DNA of 64,000 nucleotides. Origin: Moraxella oculi. GTDB lineage: Bacteria; Pseudomonadota; Gammaproteobacteria; Pseudomonadales; Moraxellaceae. The position numbers and the translations under genes are program-made. Each line of letters opens with the position of its first letter. Position 1 is the stretch's first letter. The notes beneath the pieces are model-generated. The model made no database searches and was not told where the DNA came from. It was given only the letters and a program-made list of their open reading frames with translations. The stretch lies in NCBI RefSeq assembly GCF_023336735.1, contig NZ_JAMBAQ010000006.1, positions 1-64,000 on the forward strand. The letters are read 5' to 3'. Below, piece by piece: positions 17,293 to 26,487 of the stretch.

Positions 17293-17380
17293 ATGATGTG
17301 TTGGACAGGTTGCGTCCCCAATCTTAAAAATATTTCTCATTAGTTTAAAAAAAATTGCTTGGTAGTAATTTGATGACTGT

Positions 17381-17456
17381 ATGGGTGATGAATTGAGGCA
17401 GATGGACTGGCTGACTAAAGCAAAAATGTCCAGCATTTGACATTTGCATCACCCAT
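17381..17456. repeat. Perfect 10-bp inverted repeat in the XRE-tRNA spacer
   Basis: ATGGGTGATG (17381-17390) is exactly complementary to CATCACCCAT (17447-17456), with a 56-bp loop. The 17293-17584 spacer contains no gene that I can support. The repeat may be a terminator-like or recombination-related structure. No integrase gene is present. Confidence 0.4.
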
Positions 17457-17535
17457 TCACGCAAGTCAACCAGATAAAATTATTATATAAAAAACAATGG
17501 GTTATAAAATTATTAAAATTTTTTAAAAAAATGGC

Positions 17536-17563
17536 TTGCATAATCTAAAATTTGTGTTATTAT
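17536..17563 (+). promoter_or_regulatory. Predicted promoter of the Thr-Tyr-Gly-Thr tRNA array
   Basis: TTGCAT (17536-17541) and TATTAT (17558-17563) have a 16-nt spacer and lie 21 nt before the first tRNA. Confidence 0.6.
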
Positions 17564-17584
17564 ACGCACCACTTAGGAAATACC

Positions 17585-17660
<76 letters not shown>

Positions 17661-17740
17661 TCCTAAAATCTTTCAGGTCAAGCCCAAGCAAATGGGCTTA
17701 ATCTTTTAAAAGACCATTAAAAGATATGCCTGTACCACTT

Positions 17741-17824
17741 GGTGGGGTTGGGGAGCGGTCAAACCCAACAGACTGTAACTCTGTCGCGAAAGCTTCGAAG
17801 GTTCGAATCCTTCCCCCACCACCA
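17741..17824 (+). tRNA. tRNA-Tyr (anticodon GTA)
   Basis: It is an 84-nt class II tRNA with acceptor GGTGGGG/CCCCACC, anticodon loop CTGTAAC, a long variable arm and encoded CCA. Confidence 0.96.
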
Positions 17825-17852
17825 TTATTCCCTGCCTAATATTTGCTACCCT

Positions 17853-17926
17853 GCGGGTGTAGTTTAGTGGTAGAACTTCAGCCTTCCAAGCTGATAGTGC
17901 GGGTTCGATTCCCGCCACCCGCTCCA
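17853..17926 (+). tRNA. tRNA-Gly (anticodon TCC)
   Basis: It is 74 nt long with acceptor GCGGGTG/CACCCGC, anticodon loop CTTCCAA and encoded CCA. Confidence 0.96.
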
Positions 17927-17937
17927 TTAATGAATAT

Positions 17938-18012
<75 letters not shown>

Positions 18013-18018
18013 TATTGC

Positions 18019-18056
18019 ACCCCTTGTAGCCTAAGAGCCAAGGGGTTTGTTTTTAT
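18019..18056 (+). terminator. Terminator of the tRNA array
   Basis: ACCCCTTG (18019-18026) pairs with CAAGGGGT (18039-18046), followed by TTTGTTTTTAT. Confidence 0.7.
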
Positions 18057-18176
18057 CTGTATAAAATAACCCCTCAGTTTTGTATTTTTTTGGTAAAAAT
18101 AAGTCAAGCAAGTAGCGTTTGTACCAAAATAGGTTGATGACTTCTTGCCTGCCCTATCAGTTTTGAAGAGGTTTGT

Positions 18177-18659
18177 ATGCGGATTGGAACCGTCAGAAAA
18201 AAATTGTCATTTGCTGGTGTTGGATTGGTTTGTTTGACAGCCTTAATCGTCATGGGATTTTTTGCTGTACAACCATCTCACTCCATGACTGTTGAAGTTT
18301 GGAAAGATCCAAATTGTGGCTGTTGCTCTAAATGGGTGGCCTATATGCAAAGGAATGGCTTTTCGGTCAAATCACATGACACAGGCAATCAAAAAATCCA
18401 GCATGATGCTGGCATACCCGATGATCATCGTTCTTGTCATACAGCGATTGTGGCAGGTTATGCAGTCGAAGGTCATGTCCCTGCTCAAGACATCAAGCGT
18501 TTGTTGGATCAAAAACCTGATGCAATCGGCTTATCAGTTCCTGGCATGGTGATTGGTACACCAGGCATGGACGATGCCGTCTACCAAGGCAGACAAGACC
18601 CTTATAAGGTTTTTTTATTAAATAACAATGGTAATCACGAAGTATTTGCCGCTTATTGA
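18177..18659 (+). CDS. DUF411 metal-binding-type protein, membrane-anchored or exported
   Basis: The 160 residues start with a basic N-terminus and a hydrophobic segment (about 11-31) that anchors or exports the protein. The DUF411 core follows: VEVWKDPNCGCCSKWVAY with the CGCC at 47-50, HRSCHTA near 94-100, VEGHVPAQDIKRLL, and a C-terminal VPGMVIGTPGMD segment. DUF411 proteins are periplasmic thioredoxin-like proteins often near copper-resistance genes. No copper gene is visible here. The ATG is preceded by GAGG. Hairpins at 18019-18056 and 18831-18871 make it monocistronic. Confidence 0.88.
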   Translation: MRIGTVRKKLSFAGVGLVCLTALIVMGFFAVQPSHSMTVEVWKDPNCGCCSKWVAYMQRNGFSVKSHDTGNQKIQHDAGIPDDHRSCHTAIVAGYAVEGHVPAQDIKRLLDQKPDAIGLSVPGMVIGTPGMDDAVYQGRQDPYKVFLLNNNGNHEVFAAY

Positions 18660-18830
18660 ATGCTTTAATGACAGTGATGTTGTCAGTTAAACTGACCGAA
18701 TGGCTCAAGGATACCGCATCAAAACTGGGCAGTAACATCTCTACATGACACCCCACCTCAGTCAAAGCATCATCATTCAAATCAGAGCCATCAAATTAGC
18801 AAATTAGGTTGGTAATAGGGTCAGCTTAAA

Positions 18831-18871
18831 CTAAAAGACAACCAAAATACACATACAGGTTGTCTTTTTAG
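18831..18871. terminator. Terminator after the DUF411 gene
   Basis: CTAAAAGACAACC (18831-18843) pairs with GGTTGTCTTTTTAG (18858-18871) in an almost perfect stem with T-runs either way. The rest of the 18660-19067 gap holds a second hairpin (CCCCTACTCT/AGAATAGGGG, about 19028-19055), possibly ending glyS, and no gene I can support. Confidence 0.7.
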
Positions 18872-19067
18872 CAGAAGTTGATGAACGATCGCACAGTCCA
18901 AACTTGTTCGTGTGCGTCAAATTGACAATAGTCAAAAGTGGAACAGCTTGAAATAAGAGTATTTTTTTTGAGTGGCTTAACACCCTTATGACAAGCACTT
19001 CGATAAAGCAAAGAATGCCCCCTAGGAACACTGCCCCCTACTCTAAAAAAGAATAGGGGATGACATA

Positions 19068-21146
19068 TTACAAAGTAAGCTCGCCAATATCCGCCACCGT
19101 CAAAAACAGCTCTCGCACTTGCTTTAACAGTGCCAAGCGGTTGGCTTTTAAGTTAGCATCATCGGCATTGACCATCACATTGTCAAAAAAGGCGGTGAGT
19201 GGTTCATCTAAACTCACAAGGGTTTTTAAAACGCCTTCATAATCGGCTTTTTCAAGTAGCGGTTGGCACGCTGTTTGAGAATTGACAAGAGCAGTAAATA
19301 AAGCCTTTTCTGCCGTTTCCACAAGCAGATTGTCATCAATGCTTGCTTTAATTTCGCCATCGGCTTTTGCCAAAATGTTACCCACTCGTTTGTTGTTTTG
19401 TGCCAAAGTTTTGGCAGACGGTTCGGACTTAAACCGCTCCACCGCCCAAATGCGTTCATCAAAATCAAGAGGCATATGCGGATTAATCGCTTGCACCGCC
19501 AAAATGCCATCCACACCCACGCCACGCTCTTCATACATCGCCCGATAGCGTGCACCCACAAATTCCATCACATCGGTAAAAGTCTTATCAAGATTGGGTA
19601 ATTTGTCGCCATAATTTTTAATGGCTTGCTCAATGAGTGCCACAAGATTTAAGGGAATTTTCTTTTCAATTAAAATTCTCAAAATCCCAATACTGGCACG
19701 GCGTAGGCTAAACGGGTCTTTGGAACCTGTTGGCACTTGCCCAATCCCAAAAATGCCCACCAGCGTATCCAAACGGTCAGCGAGTGCCAAACACACACCA
19801 ATGTCGGTTTTGGGCAATTCATCGCCTGCAAAGCGTGGCAAGTACTGCTCGGCAATACTTTCTGCCACTTCACTTGGCTCATTGTTAAGCCGTGCATAAT
19901 AAGTGCCTGCAATGCCTTGCAATTCTGGAAATTCACCCACCAGAGTACTTGCCAAATCGCATTTTGAGAGTAACCCTGCTCGTGTGGCATTGTCCACATT
20001 GGCGTGTATTTGCGTGGCGATAAAGGCAGATAATTTGGCAATGCGTTCACACTTTTCCCAAATTGTGCCAAGTTTGTCTTGAAAAATGCGTGTTTTTAGG
20101 TTTTCAGACAAGGCAAACAAGGGGCGTTTTTGGTCTTGCAAAAAGAAAAACTGGGCATCCTCTAGGCGTGGGCGTACCACTTTTTCATTGCCTGCAATTA
20201 CGGCAGACTTGTCCTTGCTGTCAATGTTGCTGATAAAGATGAAATAAGGCTGTAATTTTCCGTCTTTGGTCAAGCAAAAATACTTTTGGTCAGCTTGCAT
20301 CGTGCTGATTAATGCTTCTTGTGGCACGCTTAAAAATTTCTCATCAAAGCTTGCTCTCATTGCCACAGGATAATCCACAAGGGCGGTAACCTCATCCAAT
20401 AAATCAGCAGGCACAATGGCATCTGCCCCCACTTCATCGGATAGCCGACTGACTTGCTCAACAATGCTGGCTTGGCGTTTGGCAAAATCGGCAACAACTT
20501 GATGATTTTCAAGCAATTTTTCGTAATTATCAGCCTTGCCAAGCTCAAAAAACTCTGGCGAATGAAAGCGGTGTCCACAAGTTTGCTTACCAGTTTTTAG
20601 TCCTTGAATGGTGGCATCAATGACCGTGTCATCACGCATCAAAACCACCCACTTGACAGGTCGCACAAATTCGTGCCTGTCCGCCCCACTTCGCATCCGT
20701 TTGGCAATCGGTAGCTCATCAAGGGCTTTTTGAATAAGATGTGGCAAGATATCGTCCACTTTTTCGCCTTTAACGGTCAGCTCATAGCCGATGTACTCGC
20801 CTTTTTTGTCAGATATGGTGATTAAGTCGTCTTTGGTTACATTCAGCCCTTGCGAATTTAAGCCCTGCAAAAAGCCCTGCCCTGCTTTTGTCAGCTCGCC
20901 TGCTTCATCAAAACTTACCTTGATGCTCGGACCTTTTTTAGTCTCGGTCTTGTCAGGTGTATCGTTGGCAACATTAAAAATCTGCACCGCCAAACGCCGT
21001 GGAGCAGAAAACGACCTAATCTCATCAAAGACGATATTTTGCTCGCCCAATGATTGGGTAAGATTGTCTTGCAAGGCGTTTTTCAAGGTTTTGAGTGATT
21101 TTGGTGGCAACTCTTCACAGCCAAGTTCAAATAAAATAGTGTTCAT
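19068..21146 (-). CDS. glyS: Glycyl-tRNA synthetase beta subunit
   Basis: This is the tRNA-binding subunit of the bacterial alpha2-beta2 glycyl-tRNA synthetase. The 692 residues agree with the family (about 689). The N-terminus NTILFELGCEELPPKSLKTL and blocks such as RMRSGADRHEFVRPVKWVV and FFLQDQKRPLF are characteristic. Residues 540-692 form the anticodon-binding helical domain. AGG precedes the ATG. glyQ lies upstream on the same strand, separated by 230 bp in which I see no gene. Most bacteria have a shorter glyQ-glyS gap. Confidence 0.97.
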   Translation of the reverse strand: MNTILFELGCEELPPKSLKTLKNALQDNLTQSLGEQNIVFDEIRSFSAPRRLAVQIFNVANDTPDKTETKKGPSIKVSFDEAGELTKAGQGFLQGLNSQGLNVTKDDLITISDKKGEYIGYELTVKGEKVDDILPHLIQKALDELPIAKRMRSGADRHEFVRPVKWVVLMRDDTVIDATIQGLKTGKQTCGHRFHSPEFFELGKADNYEKLLENHQVVADFAKRQASIVEQVSRLSDEVGADAIVPADLLDEVTALVDYPVAMRASFDEKFLSVPQEALISTMQADQKYFCLTKDGKLQPYFIFISNIDSKDKSAVIAGNEKVVRPRLEDAQFFFLQDQKRPLFALSENLKTRIFQDKLGTIWEKCERIAKLSAFIATQIHANVDNATRAGLLSKCDLASTLVGEFPELQGIAGTYYARLNNEPSEVAESIAEQYLPRFAGDELPKTDIGVCLALADRLDTLVGIFGIGQVPTGSKDPFSLRRASIGILRILIEKKIPLNLVALIEQAIKNYGDKLPNLDKTFTDVMEFVGARYRAMYEERGVGVDGILAVQAINPHMPLDFDERIWAVERFKSEPSAKTLAQNNKRVGNILAKADGEIKASIDDNLLVETAEKALFTALVNSQTACQPLLEKADYEGVLKTLVSLDEPLTAFFDNVMVNADDANLKANRLALLKQVRELFLTVADIGELTL

Positions 21147-21376
21147 AATTTACCTGATGAATTAAATTTTAATAGTATGTTAATATGGGGTGTCTATGCC
21201 TGGGTGGTGAGTATCACGCCAGCTTATTTTTGGGCATATAAAAAAGTTTGAAAAATAGGCGAATTGCACATCATCTACTTCAAGCTCTTTTATTCACCAA
21301 TGCCGTCCAAATATGTCCCACATTCCCCATCGTAGACAAAGCTTACAATTCATTAAAGAGCATTGCCATTTGTAGG

Positions 21377-22309
21377 TCATTCACCACCCTCTTTCACCAA
21401 CCACTTCTCCAACGCCTCTTTTTTATGCTCATCATCTGCCAATGGAAAGCCCAATTTGGCTCGTGCCATAGTATAGCTTTCGGCGACTTTTTTTGCCAAA
21501 GTGCGTACTCGCAAGATAAAGCGTTGGCGTTCGGTAACACTAATCGCCCCACGCGCATCAAGTAAATTAAAACTGTGAGACGCCTTTAACACCATTTCAT
21601 AGGCTGGCAACGGCAGATTAACACCAACCAATCTGTCCGCCTCTTTTTCATAAAAATCAAACAAATCAAAGAGCTTTTCGACATCGGCATATTCAAAGTT
21701 ATAGGTGGACTGCTCAACTTCGTTTTGGTGGAACACATCGCCATAAGTTATCCGCCCAAATTCGCCGTCCGCCCATACAAGGTCATAAACGCTGTCCACG
21801 CCTTGAATGTACATCGCCAGCCGTTCAAGCCCATAAGTAATCTCGCCTGTAACAGGGAAGCACTCAATGCCCCCCACTTGCTGAAAATAGGTGAACTGGG
21901 TAACCTCCATACCGTTTAGCCACACTTCCCAGCCAAGTCCCCACGCGCCCAAGGTTGGGCTTTCCCAGTTATCCTCCACAAAACGCACATCGTGAGTGAG
22001 TGTGTCAATACCTAAGGCTTTTAAAGACCCCAAATACAGCTCTTGGATATTGGCAGGATTGGGTTTTAACACGACTTGAAATTGATAATAATGTTGCAAG
22101 CGGTTGGGGTTTTCGCCATATCGTCCATCGGTGGGTCGCCGAGACGGTTGCACATAGGCGGCGTTCCATTTTTCAGGGGTCAAAGCACGCAAAAAAGTGG
22201 CGGTGTGAAAAGTCCCTGCCCCCATTTCCACATCGTACGGTTGCAGTATCACACAGCCTTTTTGTGCCCAATAGTTTTGTAAGGTTAAGATGATTTGTTG
22301 AAAAGTCAT
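21377..22309 (-). CDS. glyQ: Glycyl-tRNA synthetase alpha subunit
   Basis: This is the catalytic class II subunit that activates glycine. I start at the ATG at 22309 (310 residues). The extension to 22318 would need a TTG. The N-terminus [20 protein letters not shown] is the canonical GlyQ opening. [40 protein letters not shown] and the [20 protein letters not shown] block are all present. It is expressed with glyS, though the 230-bp gap leaves room for processing or a separate promoter. Confidence 0.96.
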   Translation of the reverse strand: MTFQQIILTLQNYWAQKGCVILQPYDVEMGAGTFHTATFLRALTPEKWNAAYVQPSRRPTDGRYGENPNRLQHYYQFQVVLKPNPANIQELYLGSLKALGIDTLTHDVRFVEDNWESPTLGAWGLGWEVWLNGMEVTQFTYFQQVGGIECFPVTGEITYGLERLAMYIQGVDSVYDLVWADGEFGRITYGDVFHQNEVEQSTYNFEYADVEKLFDLFDFYEKEADRLVGVNLPLPAYEMVLKASHSFNLLDARGAISVTERQRFILRVRTLAKKVAESYTMARAKLGFPLADDEHKKEALEKWLVKEGGE

Positions 22310-22318
22310 GATAAGCAA

Positions 22319-22647
22319 TACCTAAAAAATCCATCAAAAAATCATCTACTCTACACAAAAGCCATGAAATTAGCAACTTGTTTTTTAACAAAAAGCAATA
22401 CAGGTGTTATTTTTAAAAAAATACCTTATCTAAAAAAAGCTTTTTTAATTTTAAAGCCTTGACTTTTCATCGACCAATTGTTATTTTATTTCATATCATA
22501 AAAGATGAAGTTGTTCAGTCTCGCTTGCCAAGCCTGCCAATTTCCTCAAAGTTGGTAAGTAGCAGCCCTACATGCCACCATAAAACAGATCAATGATGAC
22601 ATATAGGGCAAAAAACAGGTCTTGATAAACAAAAAGGACAGTTAATT
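22319..22647. other. Intergenic gap between glyQ and a broken gene
   Basis: The gap is A/T-rich and probably contains the divergent promoters. An AAAAAAGCTTTTTT palindrome lies near 22434-22447. I see no gene in it. Confidence 0.4.
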
Positions 22648-23058
22648 ATGAAAAGACCAATTAGTTTCTTGCTAATCGCCTTAGCTGGCATCATGTCGCT
22701 TAACACCTCTTACGCTACCCCTTTTTTCCACCAGGGTATTCATCTGATTTAAATCATCAGTTGCCAACGAGTCAAGAGGAATATGGGTAACCTTACAAAT
22801 CGCCATGGAATTATGGAAGCTCCCAGATCCAGGGGTCTTGGTTCGTTAAGAGATCATTTTGATACAAAAATTAAGGTCGTTGAGGGTACTTATCGTGTTG
22901 GCGAGCGCCTTGGTGAACGCCAAAAGCAAAGATGGGATGAGGAAAGAGAAATGCAAAGGCAAATTAAAGAGAGTGAAAGACAATATAGACAGTGGCGTAG
23001 AACATGCCGAAGTGGCTGCCAGATACCACCGCACATAAAGCATTTGAGCAACTCTTAA
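22648..23058 (+). pseudogene. Disrupted gene for a small secreted protein
   Basis: AAGGA precedes an ATG at 22648 whose product starts MKRPISFLLIALAGIMSLNT then SYA, a good signal peptide, but the frame stops at 22750 after 34 residues. In another frame the next stretch reads YPFFPPGYSSDLNHQLPTSQ, also protein-like, and stops at 22799. From about 22840 the original frame gives LRDHFDTKIKVVEGTYRVGE and a Glu/Arg/Gln-rich helix to 23058. Protein-like text switching frames suggests at least two frameshifts in a former gene of about 135 codons. An alternative is two tiny genes, the second from 22783 (91 residues). No family recognised. Confidence 0.45.
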
Positions 23059-23113
23059 TCACTGCCAGACATCAATAATTTTGATTGAATCTCAATGACA
23101 TAGGGAGATTATC

Positions 23114-23446
23114 ATGAGCAATCTACTAAGGGACCCACCCAAACACCAATGCCCAGAATGTCAAAGTCAGTGTGATTATCATGCAACTGTCGCTAACTAC
23201 GGCATTTTTAGCTGCCCAACTTGTCAGTCCAAGTTCTCAACTTGGCGAAGCTTTGCGTACTTTTCAGGCATTGTATGGCTTATATATATTTTTTTACGCC
23301 TGTTTGATTGGGTGGGTGCTTCCGACTTAATGCTGGTGGTTTTATTTTTTATTGGCATCGTGGTCATGGTAGCGTTTGCAGGCTTTGGTAACCACATATG
23401 GACACTTCAAATCAAACGAATTCCTGGCAAAACCAAAGAGGATTGA
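23114..23446 (+). CDS. Small zinc-ribbon membrane protein, unknown function
   Basis: The 110 residues start with a four-Cys zinc-ribbon candidate, CPEC (13-16) and CPTC (34-37). Two predicted transmembrane helices follow (about 46-62 and 71-91) and then a short basic tail. AGGGAG precedes the ATG at a good distance. It is followed by a strong bidirectional terminator shared with the convergent PspC-type gene. I do not recognise a specific family. A membrane-associated role with a cytoplasmic ribbon is all the sequence supports. Confidence 0.7.
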   Translation: MSNLLRDPPKHQCPECQSQCDYHATVANYGIFSCPTCQSKFSTWRSFAYFSGIVWLIYIFLRLFDWVGASDLMLVVLFFIGIVVMVAFAGFGNHIWTLQIKRIPGKTKED

Positions 23447-23463
23447 TTTTTTAAGCCACGATT

Positions 23464-23502
23464 AAAAAACCACCAAAACACATCATTGGGTGGTTTTTTT
23501 TA
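23464..23502. terminator. Bidirectional terminator
   Basis: AAAAAACCACC and GGTGGTTTTTTTT form the stem, with A- and T-runs on both sides. It ends both the zinc-ribbon gene and the convergent PspC-domain gene. Confidence 0.8.
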
Positions 23503-23511
23503 ATCAACGCA

Positions 23512-23754
23512 TCATGAACGAGGCAGCTCTTCAACAGCATAGGACGCTGGTGTCGCTTCTGGCATGACAAGCCATAGGATAAAGTAAGCCAAGGCTGCCA
23601 TCGGCAATGTAATGCCTGCACTTAAAATGATGACGACAAAAAATAGTATGCGAACATTCATAGGCGACCAGCCCAAATACTCAGCAACACCCCCAAGCAC
23701 ACCGCCAAAGACGCGATGATTGACGGAACGATGAAGCTTAGTCATTTTTTTCAT
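23512..23754 (-). CDS. Small PspC-domain protein
   Basis: The 80 residues are a single PspC domain: LHRSVNHRVFGGVLGGVAEY then LGWSPMNVRILF, a transmembrane helix ending in LAYFILWLVMP and a short tail. PspC domains act in envelope-stress sensing with PspB and PspA. Neither of these is adjacent, so this is probably a stand-alone member of the family rather than phage-shock PspC itself. The Met is preceded by a weak GGAG-like site in an A/T-rich leader. Confidence 0.88.
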   Translation of the reverse strand: MKKMTKLHRSVNHRVFGGVLGGVAEYLGWSPMNVRILFFVVIILSAGITLPMAALAYFILWLVMPEATPASYAVEELPRS

Positions 23755-24055
23755 TAAAATTTCTCCATATGATGGCTGATTGAGTCAATGCCAAAACATT
23801 CATGCACGATTTGACAAGACAATGATTAAATTAATGTATGGTTATTTTTGATGAATTTCAATCAAAAAGCACTGTCTTTTACCAAAGTACCACAGTTGAT
23901 TTAGACCTGATACTTTATGTCAAATTTTGCCAACCTCAAACTTAGTCGCAACCGTATTTTTTCCAAATAAGTATCGATAGCAAAAAAAATCATCTGATGA
24001 ACATTGGCGTTTTTGTTATAATGTTAAAATCAATCGTTGATATCTAGGACGACAT
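23755..24055. other. Divergent promoter region between the PspC gene and nadR
   Basis: It is A/T-rich, with a TATAAT near 24016 facing nadR. I see no convincing -35, gene or repeat. Confidence 0.35.
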
Positions 24056-25060
24056 ATGACCAGCAACATAGGACTACTCATTGGGCATTTTGAACCTTTA
24101 CACTTAGGACATTTGGCAGACATCAATACGGCCGCTGGACTTTGCAACACGCTACACATCATCATCACCCCAAAATCAGGCAATGCTCGATTTAAGCCGA
24201 CTTTACAAGACAAGGTACGCTGGGTGCAAGTAGCTTGCCAGGACTTTGATTTCATCAAAGTACATACGACAGCAAGTCTTGATATTGATATGACAGGCGA
24301 CTATGGTGATGAGATTGACTTTGATGATGCAGTTCTACAAAAGCTGGCAATCACTCATGATGACAACCCTACCATTTTTATGAAAGAACATGCCACAACC
24401 AATGGCAAACTGGCAAAACTTGACCTGCCTAAACACGACCATGACAATGAGACAATTTATCAAGATCCCATCACACATTTTCACGCGATTGCCCCTTCTG
24501 CCAAATCAGACTATGTGCAGACAGTATGCATCGTTGGCGGTGAAAGCTCTGGCAAGACAACTCTAGTACACAAACTTGCAGGGCATTATGGTGCCAGTGT
24601 CGTGCTTGAAATGGGACGACTTTATACTTATAGCGATTTGGGCGGTACAGAAACAGCCTTGCAATACCGAGACTACACACCAATTGCCATCAATCACACA
24701 CAGGCGATTTTTGATGCCAAAAAACATGCCACCGCCCCCATCGTGCTTGTGGATACCGACTTTGCCACCACACAAGCATTTTGTGAAGAGTATGAAGGAC
24801 GCACTCACCCTGTGGTTGCCGCACTTGCTGATGAGGTTCGTATGGATCACACCATCTATCTTGATAATAATGTCAAATGGGTGGCAGATGGCATTAGACG
24901 ACTCGGCAGTCATTCTCAACGCAGCCGATTTGCCAGTCGCATCTTGGAAATATTGGCACGCCATGACATCAACCCTTTTGTGATTGATGATGCCGACTAT
25001 CATCGCCGCTATGAACAGGCGGTTCGTTTGATTGATCAGCATGTATTGCATAAAACATGA
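24056..25060 (+). CDS. nadR: NadR-type NMN adenylyltransferase / ribosylnicotinamide kinase
   Basis: This two-domain enzyme of NAD salvage phosphorylates nicotinamide riboside to NMN and can adenylate NMN to NAD. The nucleotidyltransferase domain opens GLLIGHFEPLHLGHL with the HxGH motif at 16-19. The kinase domain starts at the Walker A GGESSGKTT (about 161-169). At 334 residues it lacks the N-terminal HTH of the enterobacterial repressor form, so a regulatory role is unlikely. pnuC follows after 46 nt, which supports coupling of riboside uptake to phosphorylation. Confidence 0.9.
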   Translation: MTSNIGLLIGHFEPLHLGHLADINTAAGLCNTLHIIITPKSGNARFKPTLQDKVRWVQVACQDFDFIKVHTTASLDIDMTGDYGDEIDFDDAVLQKLAITHDDNPTIFMKEHATTNGKLAKLDLPKHDHDNETIYQDPITHFHAIAPSAKSDYVQTVCIVGGESSGKTTLVHKLAGHYGASVVLEMGRLYTYSDLGGTETALQYRDYTPIAINHTQAIFDAKKHATAPIVLVDTDFATTQAFCEEYEGRTHPVVAALADEVRMDHTIYLDNNVKWVADGIRRLGSHSQRSRFASRILEILARHDINPFVIDDADYHRRYEQAVRLIDQHVLHKT

Positions 25061-25106
25061 TTTTATAGTTTAATTTCCAACACAACAACAGCTAAGGCAA
25101 TCTGGT

Positions 25107-25850
25107 ATGAAAGTGGCATTTTTGGACAACATCACAGGGCATGGGGATAAGGACTGGACAATACCATGGATTTTGACATGGTTTTCGCTGGGTATAACAG
25201 CGTTATTTATTGGCTTTTGGCAAACCACAGAACATGCACCGCTTGACTGGTTTTATTTTGGCGTGTCAGTCATTGGTCTACTTTGCGTAGTTGGACTATC
25301 TTTTCGCAAAAACTTAGTTGGTAACGGCCTAGGACTACTTGCTACTGCAGGCGAGGTGATTGTGCAAGGCACATCAGGTGCTGTTGGGCTCATGCTGGCA
25401 CCGATATTCAATTTCTGTTCTCATCTTTATGGCATGGTTAAATGGCAAGAGCATACCGATGAAGATGGCAGCATGATGCCCAAGTCAGCCAGCAAGTATG
25501 TTTGGGGCATTACGCTTGTATTCATCGTGATTGGTTTGGCATTATTTCCATCTTTAAATGACTGGCTCATCCGCCAAGGGTATGGCATGATTAAAAATGA
25601 CGGCAGTCAGTTTCTTGGCATCATCAGCTTTTTTTGGATCAATGTGATTGCTTTTGTATTGTCAATCACCGCCCAAGTAACGATGATTTTACGCTATTCA
25701 TTCAACTGGTGGCTGTGGATTTTGGTGAATTTCGTATGGCTCATTGTCAATATCATGTCAGGCAACATCATCTTTGCCATCCAAACCATGATTTATCAAG
25801 TCAATGCCATGGTTGGGCTGTATGGCTGGCAACACAGTGAGAATGATTAA
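25107..25850 (+). CDS. pnuC: Nicotinamide riboside transporter PnuC
   Basis: The 247-residue inner-membrane protein has about seven hydrophobic helices. The family pattern is visible in the first helices (WILTWFSLGITALFIGFW), the central FNFCSHLYGMVKW, and the C-terminal SFNWWLWILVNFVWLIVNI and YQVNAMVGLYGW. PnuC imports nicotinamide riboside by facilitated diffusion, and the substrate is trapped by NadR kinase encoded just upstream. The gap of 46 nt suggests one transcript. Confidence 0.9.
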   Translation: MKVAFLDNITGHGDKDWTIPWILTWFSLGITALFIGFWQTTEHAPLDWFYFGVSVIGLLCVVGLSFRKNLVGNGLGLLATAGEVIVQGTSGAVGLMLAPIFNFCSHLYGMVKWQEHTDEDGSMMPKSASKYVWGITLVFIVIGLALFPSLNDWLIRQGYGMIKNDGSQFLGIISFFWINVIAFVLSITAQVTMILRYSFNWWLWILVNFVWLIVNIMSGNIIFAIQTMIYQVNAMVGLYGWQHSEND

Positions 25851-25904
25851 TACAACTAAGCATGAATACCACTAAACATGAGCATTCAGAAGAAATGAGG
25901 CACC

Positions 25905-26333
25905 ATGTCGTTATTTATCAGTACAAAATCGCTTGATGCCTGGCTGGCTGAGTACAGCATCAGCCATCAACACCCCAGCAATAAAAGAATCCATTACATT
26001 TGCGTGCCAGCAATCTTCATCAGCATTGTCGCACTCATTATGAATCTTAGTGGCATTTTTTTGGCATTGACAACCCTGGGCGTGTTATGGTTTTATTTTA
26101 GACTGTCGTTGGTGCTTTTTATGATGATGGCAACATTCATCGCCTTATGTATTGGCCTTGTGGTCATGGCAAGCTGGCATTGGAGCGTGTGGGTTGGCAT
26201 CTTCATATTTGCTTGGATTGGTCAATTCATCGGACATAAAATTGAAGGTGCAAAACCCTCTTTTTTTGAAGATTTGCAGTTTTTGCTGATCGGACCTGCC
26301 TGGATTGCAATGAATTTTATGCCCGCCACCTAG
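25905..26333 (+). CDS. Mpo1-like (DUF962) membrane protein
   Basis: The 142 residues carry both DUF962 motifs: HQHPSNKRIHYICVP (22-36), and GHKIEGAKPSFFEDLQFLLI followed by GPAWI near the C-terminus. Between them are four hydrophobic helices. The yeast relative Mpo1 is an iron-dependent dioxygenase acting on 2-hydroxy fatty acids; the bacterial role is not defined. The His residues of both motifs are kept. GAGG lies 4-5 nt before the ATG. It is 54 nt after pnuC and may be read from the same transcript. Confidence 0.85.
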   Translation: MSLFISTKSLDAWLAEYSISHQHPSNKRIHYICVPAIFISIVALIMNLSGIFLALTTLGVLWFYFRLSLVLFMMMATFIALCIGLVVMASWHWSVWVGIFIFAWIGQFIGHKIEGAKPSFFEDLQFLLIGPAWIAMNFMPAT

Positions 26334-26487
26334 CAATCTGACCAAACCGTCAGATGACCACCAATCAACCCACCGACCAATCACCAAATCATCGTGAAAA
26401 CACTCCGCTTGATTCTTGGCGTGCCTTTGCCGTGTTGAGTGTGAAGCACCCATCAAAAAGCTTCAATGGTGCGTGTTTATTAATCAA

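Noticed and set aside
7093-17584. Prophage or integrative element
   Set aside because: No integrase, capsid, tail, relaxase or att-like direct repeats were found.
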